A stretch of DNA of 64,000 bases. It comes from Corynebacterium callunae DSM 20147 (GTDB taxonomy: Bacteria; Actinomycetota; Actinomycetes; Mycobacteriales; Mycobacteriaceae). The position numbers were made by a program, and so were the translations under genes. The stretch is taken from assembly GCF_000344785.1 (NCBI RefSeq), contig NC_020506.1, forward strand, positions 1,860,001-1,924,000. The letters are read 5' to 3'. Position 1 is the first letter of the stretch. The number at the start of each line of letters is the position of its first letter. The notes below the pieces were generated by a model. That model was given only the letters and a program-made list of their open reading frames with translations, was not told where the DNA came from and searched no databases. This document shows positions 7,726 to 17,408 of this stretch, piece after piece.

Positions 7726-10700
7726 TTAAGACTGGTTGAGAGCTGCTGCGCGCTCCATTCTTTGGGAGATTACCCTGGTAACGCCATCCCCGCGCATGGT
7801 CACACCATAAAGCACATTGGCCACATCCATGGTGGGTTTTTGGTGGGTGATCACAATGAGCTGAGAGTCCTTGCGCAGCTCCTCAAAGAGCGCGATGAGG
7901 CGACGCAAATTCACATCATCAAGTGCAGCTTCCACCTCATCCATGACATAAAAAGGACTAGGGCGCGCACGGAAAATTGCTACCAGCATAGCCAAGGCCG
8001 TCAAAGACTTTTCGCCACCGGAAAGCAGCGACAGTCGCTTGACCTTCTTTCCTGGAGGTCGAGCTTCCACCTCAATACCGGTGGCCAACAAATCCCCTGG
8101 TTCAGTCAAAATCAGGCGACCTTCACCACCAGGGAAAAGTGTATTAAAGACCTTGGGGAATTCCGCTTCCACATCATTCCACGCGTCAGTAAAGAGCTGC
8201 AGAATCTTGGCATCAACTTCTTCGATAACATTGCTCAAGTCCGCACGAGCCTGCTGCACATCAGCCAATTGGGTAGACAGGAACTCATAACGCTCTTCCA
8301 GCGCTTTGAACTCCTCCAAGGCCAAGGGATTCACCTTACCCAAGGCTGCCAAATCCTTTTCGGCTTGTTTCAGGCGAGCCCTTTGGAACTTCTCATCAAA
8401 TTCTTCATCCGGGGTGTATTCCCGCATCAAATCTGGCAAAGAAACAGCCAATTGCTCAGTAATCTTTGTAACGGCCTCCTCCATACGAACCTGCGCCTGA
8501 CTGCGCGCTAATTCCATGGCATGGGCGTTGTCACTAAGGCGGTTTAGCTGCTGGCGCGCAGCATTGACAGTGTCTTTGGCACGTGCCACCTGAGTGGTTA
8601 ACAAAGCCTTTTCCTGATTGCGGGCATCTCGCTCGGCAGCCGCCTGAGTCAAAGCAGCAGCTACCCTCTCAGAAACATCACGCGCACCGCGATAAACCAC
8701 AGAAGCAAGTTCGACACGGCGCCGTCGTGCCTGCATGGCTTGTTCATGGCGAATCTTGGCTTGGCGTTCGTGTTCAGCTTGGCGCCTTAAGTTATCACCA
8801 TGTCCACGTTGCTGCCCGGCGCGCTCCTCTGCGGTGCGCAGCGCTAAGCGAGCCTCCATTTCCATAGCTCTAATCTGGGCTAACACGGTCTGAGCCTCAT
8901 CACGTTCTTGAGTTGAAGGCTCGGCAACATCGTCTTCATCCTCCACGCGGGAGAGTCGATCAAGAATTTCAGCAAGCTGGGCACGTAGTTCTTCGCGTCT
9001 ATTCTCAGCTTGGTTAAGCCGCGACATATGGCGTTGGCGTTCACTCTCGGCGGCCTGTTGCTGTTTTTCCACTCGCGCCAAATCACGCTTGAGGGAATCG
9101 CGCGCCAAATCGAGCTCGCGCAGTGCAGCCTTATGTGCAGCTACATCAACGCGGGTATTTTCGGTGGCTTTGAGAGCACCGGCGAAGGTGCCGGCACTGT
9201 CTTTGAGATGTTGTTGTACCGAGTCCAATTCAGCATGAGCAGCCTCAATTTGTGAAGTAATTTCCACCGTGGTGGTACCACTTCCCAATTGCACCCAACC
9301 CGCACCAATCAACACTCCACTTTTGGTTACCGCGCGCAGACGTGGGTCCTCTTGCACTATGTCGCGTCCTTGCTGGGTTTCGTCGACAAGCACAACGTCA
9401 GCCAGCACCCGGTTAACCGGGCCAGCAATGGCCAGATCAAGGCTCACATGGTCTAATAACCAGCTGCTACCTGCAGGTAGCACGGCATCCAGGCGCCACG
9501 CTGCGGGTGCAATGGAGTGATCAACGATGACGGTGCGCGGCACACCAGCTTTAAGGAGCTTGTCGACGAGTCCTTCCCCGGCGTCGCCGGCAAAGGCTTC
9601 GGCGTGCGCGCCCAAGGCCGCAGCAACAGCCTTTTCGATATCTGGCTGTACGCGCAACAAAGTGGCCAGCTTGGGATAGTCGATCTCATCTTCCACGGCG
9701 GAACGTGGACGGTTTTGGCTTAAAGTCTCAATGCGAGACTCCAGGCGAGAGACATCTTTTTCCAAATTTCCACGAGTGCTTCGCAACTCCTCCAGGCGAG
9801 TTTCTGCAGCTTGGGCCTCATGGGTGGCCTCTGAAAGGGCAGCTTCCAAAGGTTCGCGCTCGCTATCAAGCTCCTGTTGCTTTTGGTTTAGCAAACGGGT
9901 TTCACGCTCTACATCGAGAATGCGTCCAATAAAATCTTCTAATTGCTCAGCGAGGCGTTCTGCCTCTTCCTCTGCTGCCTGCAACTGGGTGCGCAAAGAT
10001 TCCTCACTGGCAAGCAGTCGCACCACACCTTCACGGCGGTCAGCAATGGCACGAACCTGAGCGAGGTGTTCTTGTTCCGCTTCTCTAGCCAAGGTGGCTT
10101 TTTCTTCCACATCCTCGCGAATGGACTCCAAGCGCTGGGCTGCCATCTCCACCGCCATTTCGAGTTCTTCCAACTCTTGATCGGCCTGTGCTGCACGTTT
10201 GAGCAGCTCTTCAGGATCTTGACCAGCATAAGCGGTATCTACTGCCCCAGTATTAGCGCGGTCTTGGGCAATGCGCATTGTCGCAGAAACTCGCTCGGCC
10301 AATGATGAGAGCTCAAACCACAGGTGCTGGGCGGCATCGGCGCGCGGAGTAAGTTCTGCAAGCGATTCCTCCAGCTCCATTTGGGTGCCGGTGGCTTCTT
10401 CAAGTTGTTCTTGGGCTGCTTCAGCCTGCTGTTTAATAAGTTTTTCGCGCTCGCTGGAGGTTTCAAGTTTTTCCGAAAGCTTCACAATTTCAAAGCCGGC
10501 GATCTTAAAACGCGCATCGCGCAGATCGGCCTGCACGGTAGCGGCGCGCTGAGCGGCTTCAGCTTGGCGAGCAAGCGGTTTAAGCTGCTTAGCCAACTCA
10601 TGGGTGAGATCCTGCAATCGATCCAAGTTAACCTGCATGCCTTGGAGTTTGCGCTGAGCTTTTTCTTTGCGACGCCGATGCTTTAATACGCCAGCAGCCT

Positions 10701-11187
10701 CTTCAATATAAGCACGGCGTTCTTCAGGGCGAGATTCCAAAATATCGGCCAGTTTTCCTTGCCCGACCATAATGTGCATTTCGCGGCCGATGCCGGAATC
10801 TGAAAGCAGCTCCTGAATATCCATCAAGCGCGCCTTGGCACCATTGATTTCATATTCACTAGCGCCATCACGGAACATTCGACGAGTAACAGAGACTTCC
10901 GAATATTCGATCGGCAGTGCACCATCGGAATTATCGATGGTCAAGGTAACTTCTGCGCGACCGAGCGGTTTACGATCACCAGCACCAGCAAAGATGACAT
11001 CTTCCATCTTGCCGCCGCGCAGGGTTTTTGCCGAGCCCTCGCCCATTACCCAGGCCAGAGCATCCACCACATTGGATTTGCCAGATCCGTTGGGACCAAC
11101 AACGGCACAAATTCCAGGTTCAAATTTTAGGGTCGTCGCAGACGCGAAAGACTTAAACCCCTTGAGCGTCAACGATTTCAAATACAT
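7726..11187 (-). CDS. smc: Chromosome segregation ATPase SMC
   Basis: The 1153-residue protein has the full SMC layout. The N-terminal ATPase half carries Walker A GPNGSGKS near residue 32. Two long coiled coils surround a hinge near residues 510-660. The C-terminal half carries the ABC signature LSGGEKSLTALA and Walker B FYVMDEVEAALDD. SMC with ScpA and ScpB extrudes DNA loops and aligns chromosome arms; in C. glutamicum it is loaded at ParB-parS. The start at 11187 (MYLKSLTLKGFKSF) matches the family N-terminus. It follows acyP by 14 bases, so the two are probably co-transcribed. Confidence 0.97.
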   Translation of the reverse strand: MYLKSLTLKGFKSFASATTLKFEPGICAVVGPNGSGKSNVVDALAWVMGEGSAKTLRGGKMEDVIFAGAGDRKPLGRAEVTLTIDNSDGALPIEYSEVSVTRRMFRDGASEYEINGAKARLMDIQELLSDSGIGREMHIMVGQGKLADILESRPEERRAYIEEAAGVLKHRRRKEKAQRKLQGMQVNLDRLQDLTHELAKQLKPLARQAEAAQRAATVQADLRDARFKIAGFEIVKLSEKLETSSEREKLIKQQAEAAQEQLEEATGTQMELEESLAELTPRADAAQHLWFELSSLAERVSATMRIAQDRANTGAVDTAYAGQDPEELLKRAAQADQELEELEMAVEMAAQRLESIREDVEEKATLAREAEQEHLAQVRAIADRREGVVRLLASEESLRTQLQAAEEEAERLAEQLEDFIGRILDVERETRLLNQKQQELDSEREPLEAALSEATHEAQAAETRLEELRSTRGNLEKDVSRLESRIETLSQNRPRSAVEDEIDYPKLATLLRVQPDIEKAVAAALGAHAEAFAGDAGEGLVDKLLKAGVPRTVIVDHSIAPAAWRLDAVLPAGSSWLLDHVSLDLAIAGPVNRVLADVVLVDETQQGRDIVQEDPRLRAVTKSGVLIGAGWVQLGSGTTTVEITSQIEAAHAELDSVQQHLKDSAGTFAGALKATENTRVDVAAHKAALRELDLARDSLKRDLARVEKQQQAAESERQRHMSRLNQAENRREELRAQLAEILDRLSRVEDEDDVAEPSTQERDEAQTVLAQIRAMEMEARLALRTAEERAGQQRGHGDNLRRQAEHERQAKIRHEQAMQARRRRVELASVVYRGARDVSERVAAALTQAAAERDARNQEKALLTTQVARAKDTVNAARQQLNRLSDNAHAMELARSQAQVRMEEAVTKITEQLAVSLPDLMREYTPDEEFDEKFQRARLKQAEKDLAALGKVNPLALEEFKALEERYEFLSTQLADVQQARADLSNVIEEVDAKILQLFTDAWNDVEAEFPKVFNTLFPGGEGRLILTEPGDLLATGIEVEARPPGKKVKRLSLLSGGEKSLTALAMLVAIFRARPSPFYVMDEVEAALDDVNLRRLIALFEELRKDSQLIVITHQKPTMDVANVLYGVTMRGDGVTRVISQRMERAAALNQS

Positions 11188-11201
11188 AACGGGGATAAAG
11201 T

Positions 11202-11486
11202 CTAGCGTTTCACAAAACCCTCAATGCCACGAGACTCGCCCCATTGCGCGATTACTGTGTCAACGTTGCCTACTCTTTGATGCCTGCTTGGCTGTTCCTG
11301 CAGCCTCTTGAGCATTTCTTCGCATTTATCTTGTGGCCCTTCGGCCACCACACACACTCTGCCATCGTTGAGATTGGTTGCCGAGCCCTGCAGTTTTAGC
11401 TCTCTGGCTTGTTTCATAGTCCACCAGCGAAACCCCACTCCTTGGACATGACCGTGCACAAAAGCAGTTAATCTGACATTTTCCAT
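11202..11486 (-). CDS. acyP: Acylphosphatase
   Basis: This 94-residue protein has the acylphosphatase signature near its N-terminus, GHVQGVGFRWW, with the catalytic Arg in GVGFRW and the catalytic Asn in ATNLNDGRV. It hydrolyses acyl phosphates in the cytoplasm; the physiological substrate is not known. ATG 11486 is preferred because GAAGGAG lies seven bases upstream; a TTG six codons earlier has no such site. It lies 36 bases after the hydrolase gene and 14 before smc, all on the minus strand. The acyP-smc pairing is common in actinobacteria and may be only transcriptional. Confidence 0.93.
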   Translation of the reverse strand: MENVRLTAFVHGHVQGVGFRWWTMKQARELKLQGSATNLNDGRVCVVAEGPQDKCEEMLKRLQEQPSRHQRVGNVDTVIAQWGESRGIEGFVKR

Positions 11487-11522
11487 AAGTGGGGTCTCCT
11501 TCAAAGTTTTTTAAGGCCTATT

Positions 11523-13355
11523 TTATCGACTTAAAAACTTTAATTTTGGCTTATTGTTAGCTGCCTCTAATTCTTTAAAGATTCCAGGTTCCAAGCCTTG
11601 ATGCGACATAAAGGACAATGCCTTTTCAACAGCTTTAAGTTTGCGCTTTACGCCTGCGACCATTGGTGATTTTTCATCTGAAATATTTTCCAAACGGGTT
11701 AGTTCACGCCGTAGATTTCTTTCCGATTCCACAAAGTAATTCCAGGTCTCATCATCAATTTCTAGTTGTTGAGTTTGACTCAAGATCACCACTGCTAGCT
11801 TTTGCGCCACCAATGCTTCCACCTCTTCTGCAGTGGTGCTGGATTTGAGCACTCCCACTGCAATTCCTCCGCTACCTGCAGAAATTAGTGTTCCCGCGGT
11901 AAGGAGGCCACCAGCTAAACCACCTGGCCCAAATCCTGCCAAGGCGCTAGAAATTGCGGCAGCTCCTGCCACGCCTGGTGCTACGGCAAGAGCCAATCCG
12001 CCGCTGGCAGCAGCCAAAGCCGCGGTACCAAAACCTAGAGCACCCCATTTTAACCAACGTGCTTTACGGCCAGAGGAGATAAGATCCTCGGCTTTCCGCA
12101 GGGAGTTCATCACATCTGCGCCAAATTGGCTGCCTAATTGGGATTCCTCCGAGAGGTCCTTCATAGCTTCTAGGCGTGCATTATCGTCAACTTCGATTTC
12201 AAAAGGATGCAAAAGATTAAGCCCAGCTAGGTCTACAAAACGACGTGCTGCCTCATACTTATAAAGATAGGGGCTTGGCAAAGGAGTAGGTGCGATGGCA
12301 TCAGCATCTGCAAAATCAAATTCTAGATGCCTAATTTCCGCTGGTATTGGCCGGTTTTCCGCCTCATTATGCGCCATAATTTCTTGATAAAAACGCGCCT
12401 GTGTTTCCCGCAATGCAAGATTAAACCGCTGTTGCTTCTCCCCCTGGAGACGCAGTGAAATAAGGTAGGCAAATCGCAGGGCTTGAACAACAAAGAGCTC
12501 AGCCTCATTTAGTGGCAAGCTCAAGTTTTTCTCAGACACCACGATTTCTTTGGAGCGGGACCCAAAGAGGCCAAAGCCAATAGCTTCGCCTACTGCTGGG
12601 TCTGCACAATAATGCTTGGAAGAATGTGCAGTTCCGGGGATTAGTGGAGTTTTAATGCGGTAATCCAAAACCCAGGGAATTACTCCCGATACTCCCCTTT
12701 TAGCCGCTACAGGATCAGTGCCACTCCAAAAATTCACCCACCAGCGCATATTGCTTGGTGGTTGATGTAGCTCGTTCTCCAAACGATCTACATTAAAGCT
12801 GCCATTGGCCAGCGGGCTACCAATTGTCACCAAACCAGCCACCTTTAAACCTGCCGGCAATCGACGCACCACGTCGGCAGCAATCACCGATCCAAGGCTA
12901 TGGCCAAGAATGACAAGCTCACCTTCCTCAGGTAATTGAGCGAGAATTCTATTAAGCACCTGTGCTCTTACCTGTTCACTACTTAAGTAATTACGAGCTT
13001 GATAAAACAACGGCAGCTCTACACTGAGCGAAACCACAGTGGTAGGCATTTTGCCACCGACACCGCTATCGTGGCGGCCGAGACGAAACTCCATGGCGGA
13101 AATCCGCCGTTCAAATTCAATGCGGTTGTGGCGCGCCACGTCCTTGGTTAAGGCAGCGATAGTAAGCGGTGGAAGTTCTGCTGCCACTTCAAATTCTTCA
13201 AAAGCGTCGGCATATTTAGGGGCGATGATTTCGACGTCGTCCAGGCTTGGATATCCGATATCAGCCAGTGTTTGAGAAAGCTGAAAGCGCCATTCTTGGG
13301 CTAAATCTCCTTGTCCCACACCATGCAAATACAGCAACACTGGTGCTTTATTCAT
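11523..13355 (-). CDS. Alpha/beta hydrolase with C-terminal glycine-rich membrane segment
   Basis: The 610-residue protein starts with a serine-hydrolase fold: strand plus oxyanion motif LLYLHGVGQGD, nucleophile elbow ILGHSLGS near residue 155, a candidate acid in WSGTDPVA, and a candidate catalytic His in PGTAHSSKHY. The central ~170 residues are helical. Around residues 430-520 comes a hydrophobic stretch made almost only of Gly, Ala, Leu, Val and Ser (for example GFGPGGLAGGLLTAG), long enough for two or more membrane passes in a glycine-zipper style. A charged helical tail ends the protein. This suggests a lipase- or esterase-like enzyme that inserts into or acts at a membrane; the substrate is unknown. 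ATG 13355 has AGGGGAG about 11 bases upstream. I cannot name the family, and a stress or defence role is speculation. Confidence 0.8.
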   Translation of the reverse strand: MNKAPVLLYLHGVGQGDLAQEWRFQLSQTLADIGYPSLDDVEIIAPKYADAFEEFEVAAELPPLTIAALTKDVARHNRIEFERRISAMEFRLGRHDSGVGGKMPTTVVSLSVELPLFYQARNYLSSEQVRAQVLNRILAQLPEEGELVILGHSLGSVIAADVVRRLPAGLKVAGLVTIGSPLANGSFNVDRLENELHQPPSNMRWWVNFWSGTDPVAAKRGVSGVIPWVLDYRIKTPLIPGTAHSSKHYCADPAVGEAIGFGLFGSRSKEIVVSEKNLSLPLNEAELFVVQALRFAYLISLRLQGEKQQRFNLALRETQARFYQEIMAHNEAENRPIPAEIRHLEFDFADADAIAPTPLPSPYLYKYEAARRFVDLAGLNLLHPFEIEVDDNARLEAMKDLSEESQLGSQFGADVMNSLRKAEDLISSGRKARWLKWGALGFGTAALAAASGGLALAVAPGVAGAAAISSALAGFGPGGLAGGLLTAGTLISAGSGGIAVGVLKSSTTAEEVEALVAQKLAVVILSQTQQLEIDDETWNYFVESERNLRRELTRLENISDEKSPMVAGVKRKLKAVEKALSFMSHQGLEPGIFKELEAANNKPKLKFLSR

Positions 13356-13483
13356 CAAAAACGTCACTCCCCTATTTGTGCTTTATTACACATACAACGC
13401 CTCGCTTTTGGCTAAGGTTCCACCATTTCCAATTACTCAGCATATGTTCAGCTAACTTCATAAAAGTTTTTGTGAAATAAAAA

Positions 13484-13542
13484 ACTGCACCCCACTCAAT
13501 GCTTCTGAACATTTTCAGAAGTACCAAGCAAGGTGCAGCGTT
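13484..13542 (-). terminator. Terminator of the symporter gene
   Basis: Outer arms CTGCACCTTGC and GGGTGCAG enclose an inner hairpin CTTCTGAA/TTCAGAAG and are followed by TTTTTTATTTC on the minus strand, about 25 bases past the symporter stop. Confidence 0.8.
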
Positions 13543-13562
13543 TTTGAGAGGCTAGCTAGGTT

Positions 13563-15035
13563 TTAAGAATTCTTGGAGATTACTTGCTGATCACGATGGG
13601 TAATTGGATCAGAGCCATCCCAGCATTCCATGCCATCCCAGCCACGGATGCCCTTAATTTCTTCATCTTCACGGTTAAAGACCGGGTTCAAACCAGCCTT
13701 GCGCTGACGGGTGTAGTTGCGCAATACGGCCAAAGCAACACCGGTCAATGGAACAACCGCCACCAGGTTGGTGATAGCCATTAGGCCAGAGAACACATCG
13801 GCTAGGGCCCACACCAGTGGAACAGATCCAATTGCGCCACCAAAGACACAGAGCACAACAAGAGCGCGGAAGCCCTGCAGGAAGGAGCGGTTCTCCGTCA
13901 TGTACTCAATATTAGATTCACCGTAGTAGTAATTTCCGATGACGGAAGAAAACGCCAGGAAGACAATGACCACAGTAAGGAAGTGAATACCCCAGGTGCC
14001 AACGCTCGTTGCCAGAGCACTCTGAGTGAGTTCCATGCCACCTTCAGATCCATAAAGATCCGGTTTTGCCAGCAAGATGATAAAGGCAGTGATGGAACAA
14101 ACAATGATGGTATCGAAATACACACCGAGGGTCTGGATCAAGCCCTGCTTTGCTGGGTGTGACACAGATGCGGTAGCTGCAGCGTTAGGAACAGAGCCCA
14201 TACCTGCTTCATTGGAGAAAAGGCCACGGCGAACACCCTGCATAATGACGGTGCCAAGTGCAGCACCAGCAAATTCACGGATACCAAAAGCGTGGGTGAC
14301 GATGGAGGTGAACATTGCTGGAACCTCGGTGATGTTGAGACCAACCACAATGAGACCAACAAAGATGTACATGGTTGCCATAACTGGCACCAGGTACTGG
14401 GTGACACTAGCAATGCGCTGCACACCGCCGAAAACGATAGCTGCGGTAAGAGCTGCCAAAACAAGTCCCACAATAACCTTGATGATCATGGCATCGGAGT
14501 CAAAAGAGGTGGCAACCGAAGAAGCAATAGAATTCGACTGCACCGCATTAAACACAAATCCGTAGGTTACGGAAATGATGATGGCGAAGAATAGGGCAAG
14601 ACCACGCCAGTTCAGCGCTTTGGTCATGTAGTAGGCAGGACCACCACGGTAGGAGTCCTTATCACGAACTTTGTAGACCTGAGCCAAGGTGGATTCAACG
14701 AAACTGGTTGCACCACCAATAATGGCGATCATCCACATCCAGAACACTGCACCGGGGCCACCCATAGCCACCGCGATGGCAACACCGGCGACGTTACCGG
14801 TACCTACACGGGAAGCTGCTGAGATGGTGAATGCTTTGAAAGCGGAGATACCGTCTTTGCCTTCAGAGATTTCTGAGGGCTTTTCAACGATAGCCTTGAA
14901 CATGTCGGGGATAAATCGGATCTGTACCAAGCGGGTAGTGGCGCAGAACCATATTCCTGATCCAATAAGGATGACGATAACCACAAGCCACAGCTTGTCA
15001 TTAACCATTCCAATGGCATTTAGTAGGGATTCCAT
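13563..15035 (-). CDS. Sodium:amino-acid (alanine/glycine) symporter, AGCS family
   Basis: This 490-residue membrane protein has 10-11 hydrophobic segments. AGCS landmarks are present: SRVGTGNVAGVAIAVAMGGPGAVFWMW near residues 75-100, the GGPAYYM motif, and the long MQGVRRGLFSNEAGMGSVP stretch. It imports alanine or glycine with sodium; the exact substrate cannot be read from sequence. It stands alone with its own terminator. No ribosome binding site precedes ATG 15035, and TACGTT ends seven bases before the ATG, which would fit a leaderless transcript as often seen in corynebacteria (inference). Confidence 0.93.
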   Translation of the reverse strand: MESLLNAIGMVNDKLWLVVIVILIGSGIWFCATTRLVQIRFIPDMFKAIVEKPSEISEGKDGISAFKAFTISAASRVGTGNVAGVAIAVAMGGPGAVFWMWMIAIIGGATSFVESTLAQVYKVRDKDSYRGGPAYYMTKALNWRGLALFFAIIISVTYGFVFNAVQSNSIASSVATSFDSDAMIIKVIVGLVLAALTAAIVFGGVQRIASVTQYLVPVMATMYIFVGLIVVGLNITEVPAMFTSIVTHAFGIREFAGAALGTVIMQGVRRGLFSNEAGMGSVPNAAATASVSHPAKQGLIQTLGVYFDTIIVCSITAFIILLAKPDLYGSEGGMELTQSALATSVGTWGIHFLTVVIVFLAFSSVIGNYYYGESNIEYMTENRSFLQGFRALVVLCVFGGAIGSVPLVWALADVFSGLMAITNLVAVVPLTGVALAVLRNYTRQRKAGLNPVFNREDEEIKGIRGWDGMECWDGSDPITHRDQQVISKNS

Positions 15036-15187
15036 AGGAAAAAACGTACACGACAGTGCTTGTGAAAAAAATCACCTGTTACAACGATTGCATAACCTTG
15101 TTCCACGTAGGAAAATTTTTGCCCCAGCTTTTAGCGGTATCCCAAACGCAATTTTTTAACCAAACCCTAGTCAAATATTATTTGCGC

Positions 15188-16042
15188 CTAGTGGCGACGC
15201 TGACACTTAGAGCAGTAATGAGTACCTCGGCCTCCCACCACAATTTTGGAAATTGGGGTGCCACAACGTGCACATGGCTCATCGGTTTGGCCATAAGCAT
15301 TGAGGGAAAGCGAAAAATAACCAGAATTTCCGTTGACATTGACATACAAAGCATCAAAGGAAGTACCGCCCTGAGCTAAGGCCTTGATCATTACTTTGCG
15401 GCCACATTCCAAAAGATATTCCAGGCGTTGTAAAGACAGCCGATCAGAGCGCTGCTGCGGGTGAATCTGGGCTGCCCACAGCATCTCATCGGCATAAATA
15501 TTGCCTATCCCTGAGACAATTTGTTGCTCTAGCAAAAGACGTTTAATTTCTCGACCACGAGCTTTAAGCTGCAATGCAACCGCTGGAGAATCGGCAGCAT
15601 CTTCCAAAAGGTCGGGTGCGATATGTGAAATCTTGGTGGGGACACCTTCGTGGATATCACCAAGCCACCAATATCCAAAGGTGCGCTGATCCACAAACCA
15701 CACTTCATGACCATCATCAAGCTGCAATTTAGCGCGCAGATGAGGGCTAATGGGAGAATCTGGATCCTTAATGAGCATTTGGCCACTCATCCCCAGGTGT
15801 ACCAATAGTCCAAGGTTTGTGGGTTGGTTTAAAGCATCTGCCAATTCCAACCACAAAAATTTGCCACGGCGCTTAGCTGCGGAGATCTTTAAACCTCGGA
15901 GGTTTGATTCCACCTCTACTGCCCCACCTAGTTGGTTGCGAACCACTCGAGGATGATAGATCGCAGCCTGCACAATGGTGTGACCCGCCGCGTGTTCAGC
16001 TAACCCACGGCGGACTACTTCTACTTCAGGTAATTCAGGCAC
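15188..16042 (-). CDS. mutM: Formamidopyrimidine-DNA glycosylase MutM (Fpg)
   Basis: This 284-residue base-excision repair enzyme removes 8-oxoguanine and formamidopyrimidines and nicks the abasic site. It begins MPELPEVEVVRRGL, with the Pro2 nucleophile exposed after Met removal and the catalytic Glu3. The C-terminus has the zinc finger CARCGTPI...HYCSKCQRRH. The middle carries the helix-two-turn-helix region SGIGNIYADEMLW. Its ATG overlaps the end of rnc by eight bases, implying translational coupling, and the rnc-mutM order is conserved in actinobacteria. Confidence 0.97.
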   Translation of the reverse strand: MPELPEVEVVRRGLAEHAAGHTIVQAAIYHPRVVRNQLGGAVEVESNLRGLKISAAKRRGKFLWLELADALNQPTNLGLLVHLGMSGQMLIKDPDSPISPHLRAKLQLDDGHEVWFVDQRTFGYWWLGDIHEGVPTKISHIAPDLLEDAADSPAVALQLKARGREIKRLLLEQQIVSGIGNIYADEMLWAAQIHPQQRSDRLSLQRLEYLLECGRKVMIKALAQGGTSFDALYVNVNGNSGYFSLSLNAYGQTDEPCARCGTPISKIVVGGRGTHYCSKCQRRH

Positions 16043-16778
16043 GCCACTGTCTCAGCTTGCGGAAAGCCTGATGCGCTGCTTCTTGCTCGGCTATCTTCTT
16101 ATTGGGTCCTACTCCACGGCCCATTTCTTCACCATCAAAGGAAACAATGGCAGTGAACTCAAGGTCGTGATCTGGGCCAATAGAGGTAGAAGTGTACTGT
16201 GCCATTGGCTTTTTGAGATGTGCCAACTCCTCTTGCAATGTGGTCTTCCAGTCTTGGTGGAAGCTCTTTGCAGAGGCATGTTCAATCTTGTGGCCAAAAA
16301 GTCGCAAGACCACATCGCGCGCTACTTCAAAACCATGCTGGCGGAAAATCGCACCAAGCAAAGCTTCAGTGGTATCCGCCAGAATGGAATCCTTGCTGCG
16401 TCCCTCAGTTAAGAGCTCACCCTTGCCCAAGAGAATGTACTCACCCAAACCGATCTCACGAGCGATGTCTGAAAGTCCATAGCGGCTCACAATGGAGGCG
16501 CGCATTTTAGACACTTCAGATTCAGGGCTGGAGGGATAACGCTCATAAAGCTTGTTGGCCACCGAAAGACCCAAAACGGCATCGCCCAAAAACTCGAGGC
16601 GCTCGTTATTAGGCAGCATGCCGTTTTCATTGGCAAAAGAACGGTGAGTCAGTGCCAGAATAAGCAGATCCCGCTGGATGTCTACGCCAAGGCTTTCCAA
16701 CAACGGTGCATGATCAACACTGTCGAAGGCCTCGTTGAGGGCATCTACTCCGGTAACGCGTGGCTTTTTGCGACTCAC
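16035..16778 (-). CDS. rnc: Ribonuclease III
   Basis: The 247-residue enzyme cleaves double-stranded RNA in rRNA and mRNA processing. The catalytic RNase III domain holds the signature NERLEFLGDAVLGL near residue 55, with the second acidic cluster DTTEALLGAIF. The C-terminal double-stranded RNA-binding domain ends GPNKKIAEQEAAHQAF. GTG 16778 is chosen because GGAGAAG lies eight bases upstream and because the GTGA overlap with the upstream DUF177 stop implies coupling. A longer frame starts at 16802. It lies in the sepIVA-like, DUF177, rnc, mutM cluster. Confidence 0.96.
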   Translation of the reverse strand: MSRKKPRVTGVDALNEAFDSVDHAPLLESLGVDIQRDLLILALTHRSFANENGMLPNNERLEFLGDAVLGLSVANKLYERYPSSPESEVSKMRASIVSRYGLSDIAREIGLGEYILLGKGELLTEGRSKDSILADTTEALLGAIFRQHGFEVARDVVLRLFGHKIEHASAKSFHQDWKTTLQEELAHLKKPMAQYTSTSIGPDHDLEFTAIVSFDGEEMGRGVGPNKKIAEQEAAHQAFRKLRQWRA

Positions 16779-17305
16779 AGGAACTTCTCCAGTCCTGCCC
16801 AACGAGGATCGACCTTGGTTTCCTCAGCAGTTTCGGAGTCTCCATCAGGAGCCGGGACATCTCCCTCATCGCAGGCACCATAACCCAGCCTTTGGCAGGT
16901 TGGATTAAAAGGCAAGCTCAGGCCAGCTTCATCAATGACGGATTGCAAAAGATCAATCTGGTCCTGGTGAACCATTGGGATTTCATCTTCATCTTCAGCT
17001 TCTTCACCAGTGATGAAATCTGGGTCAGCAGCAAAAACTTCAGAGACATGCAGGGTACGGGTAGGAGTGAGCTCACGCAGGCAGCGGGAACACTGACCAA
17101 GGAGCTGCGCTTCAATATCGGCTTCAACTGAAAGACCGCCACCGAGTGGGAAGATCTGAGCTTCTACCGTGACGGTACCGCCCTCTGGGATGGCAATCAT
17201 TTCTGGCCCAATACGAGTTGGGCTGGGGCCGGACTGTTTAATAGTTTCCGGGACTGCGCTACCGCGCAGCAAGGCTGCGACATCAAATATAAAAGGTGAT
17301 TTCAT
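16775..17305 (-). CDS. DUF177 (YceD family) protein
   Basis: This 176-residue protein belongs to the YceD/DUF177 family, usually found near ribosomal protein L32 or rnc and linked in other bacteria to rRNA metabolism. Family features visible are the Cys pair in LGQCSRCLREL near residues 71-74, the acidic stretch, and the LPFNPTCQRLGYGACDEGD region with a second Cys pair. The second half is Asp/Glu-rich. It overlaps rnc by four bases. In mycobacteria the equivalent gene also lies between sepIVA and rnc. No rpmF follows here, so the link is to rnc rather than L32. Confidence 0.88.
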   Translation of the reverse strand: MKSPFIFDVAALLRGSAVPETIKQSGPSPTRIGPEMIAIPEGGTVTVEAQIFPLGGGLSVEADIEAQLLGQCSRCLRELTPTRTLHVSEVFAADPDFITGEEAEDEDEIPMVHQDQIDLLQSVIDEAGLSLPFNPTCQRLGYGACDEGDVPAPDGDSETAEETKVDPRWAGLEKFL

Positions 17306-17327
17306 GACCTGGGAAATCCTACTCGTA

Positions 17328-17357
17328 CCCCCTGATGTAGTGAAACATCAGAGGGGG
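17328..17357. other. Stem-loop between the sepIVA-like and DUF177 genes
   Basis: CCCCTGATGT and ACATCAG-A-GGGG form an imperfect hairpin with a six-base loop, 23 bases upstream of the DUF177 start. No T-run follows. It could attenuate read-through, mark an RNA processing site, or affect DUF177 translation. Confidence 0.55.
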
Positions 17358-17408
17358 GTTGACTCGATGACGATAAAATTTTTATGAAATATCTAGCGAG
17401 CTAGGTAT

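Noticed and set aside
11523..13355. Defence island around the hydrolase and the 4211 gene
   Set aside because: No helicase, nuclease, toxin-antitoxin or phage-sensor gene is nearby; both neighbours are housekeeping genes. Only the unusual domain fusion was kept as a finding.
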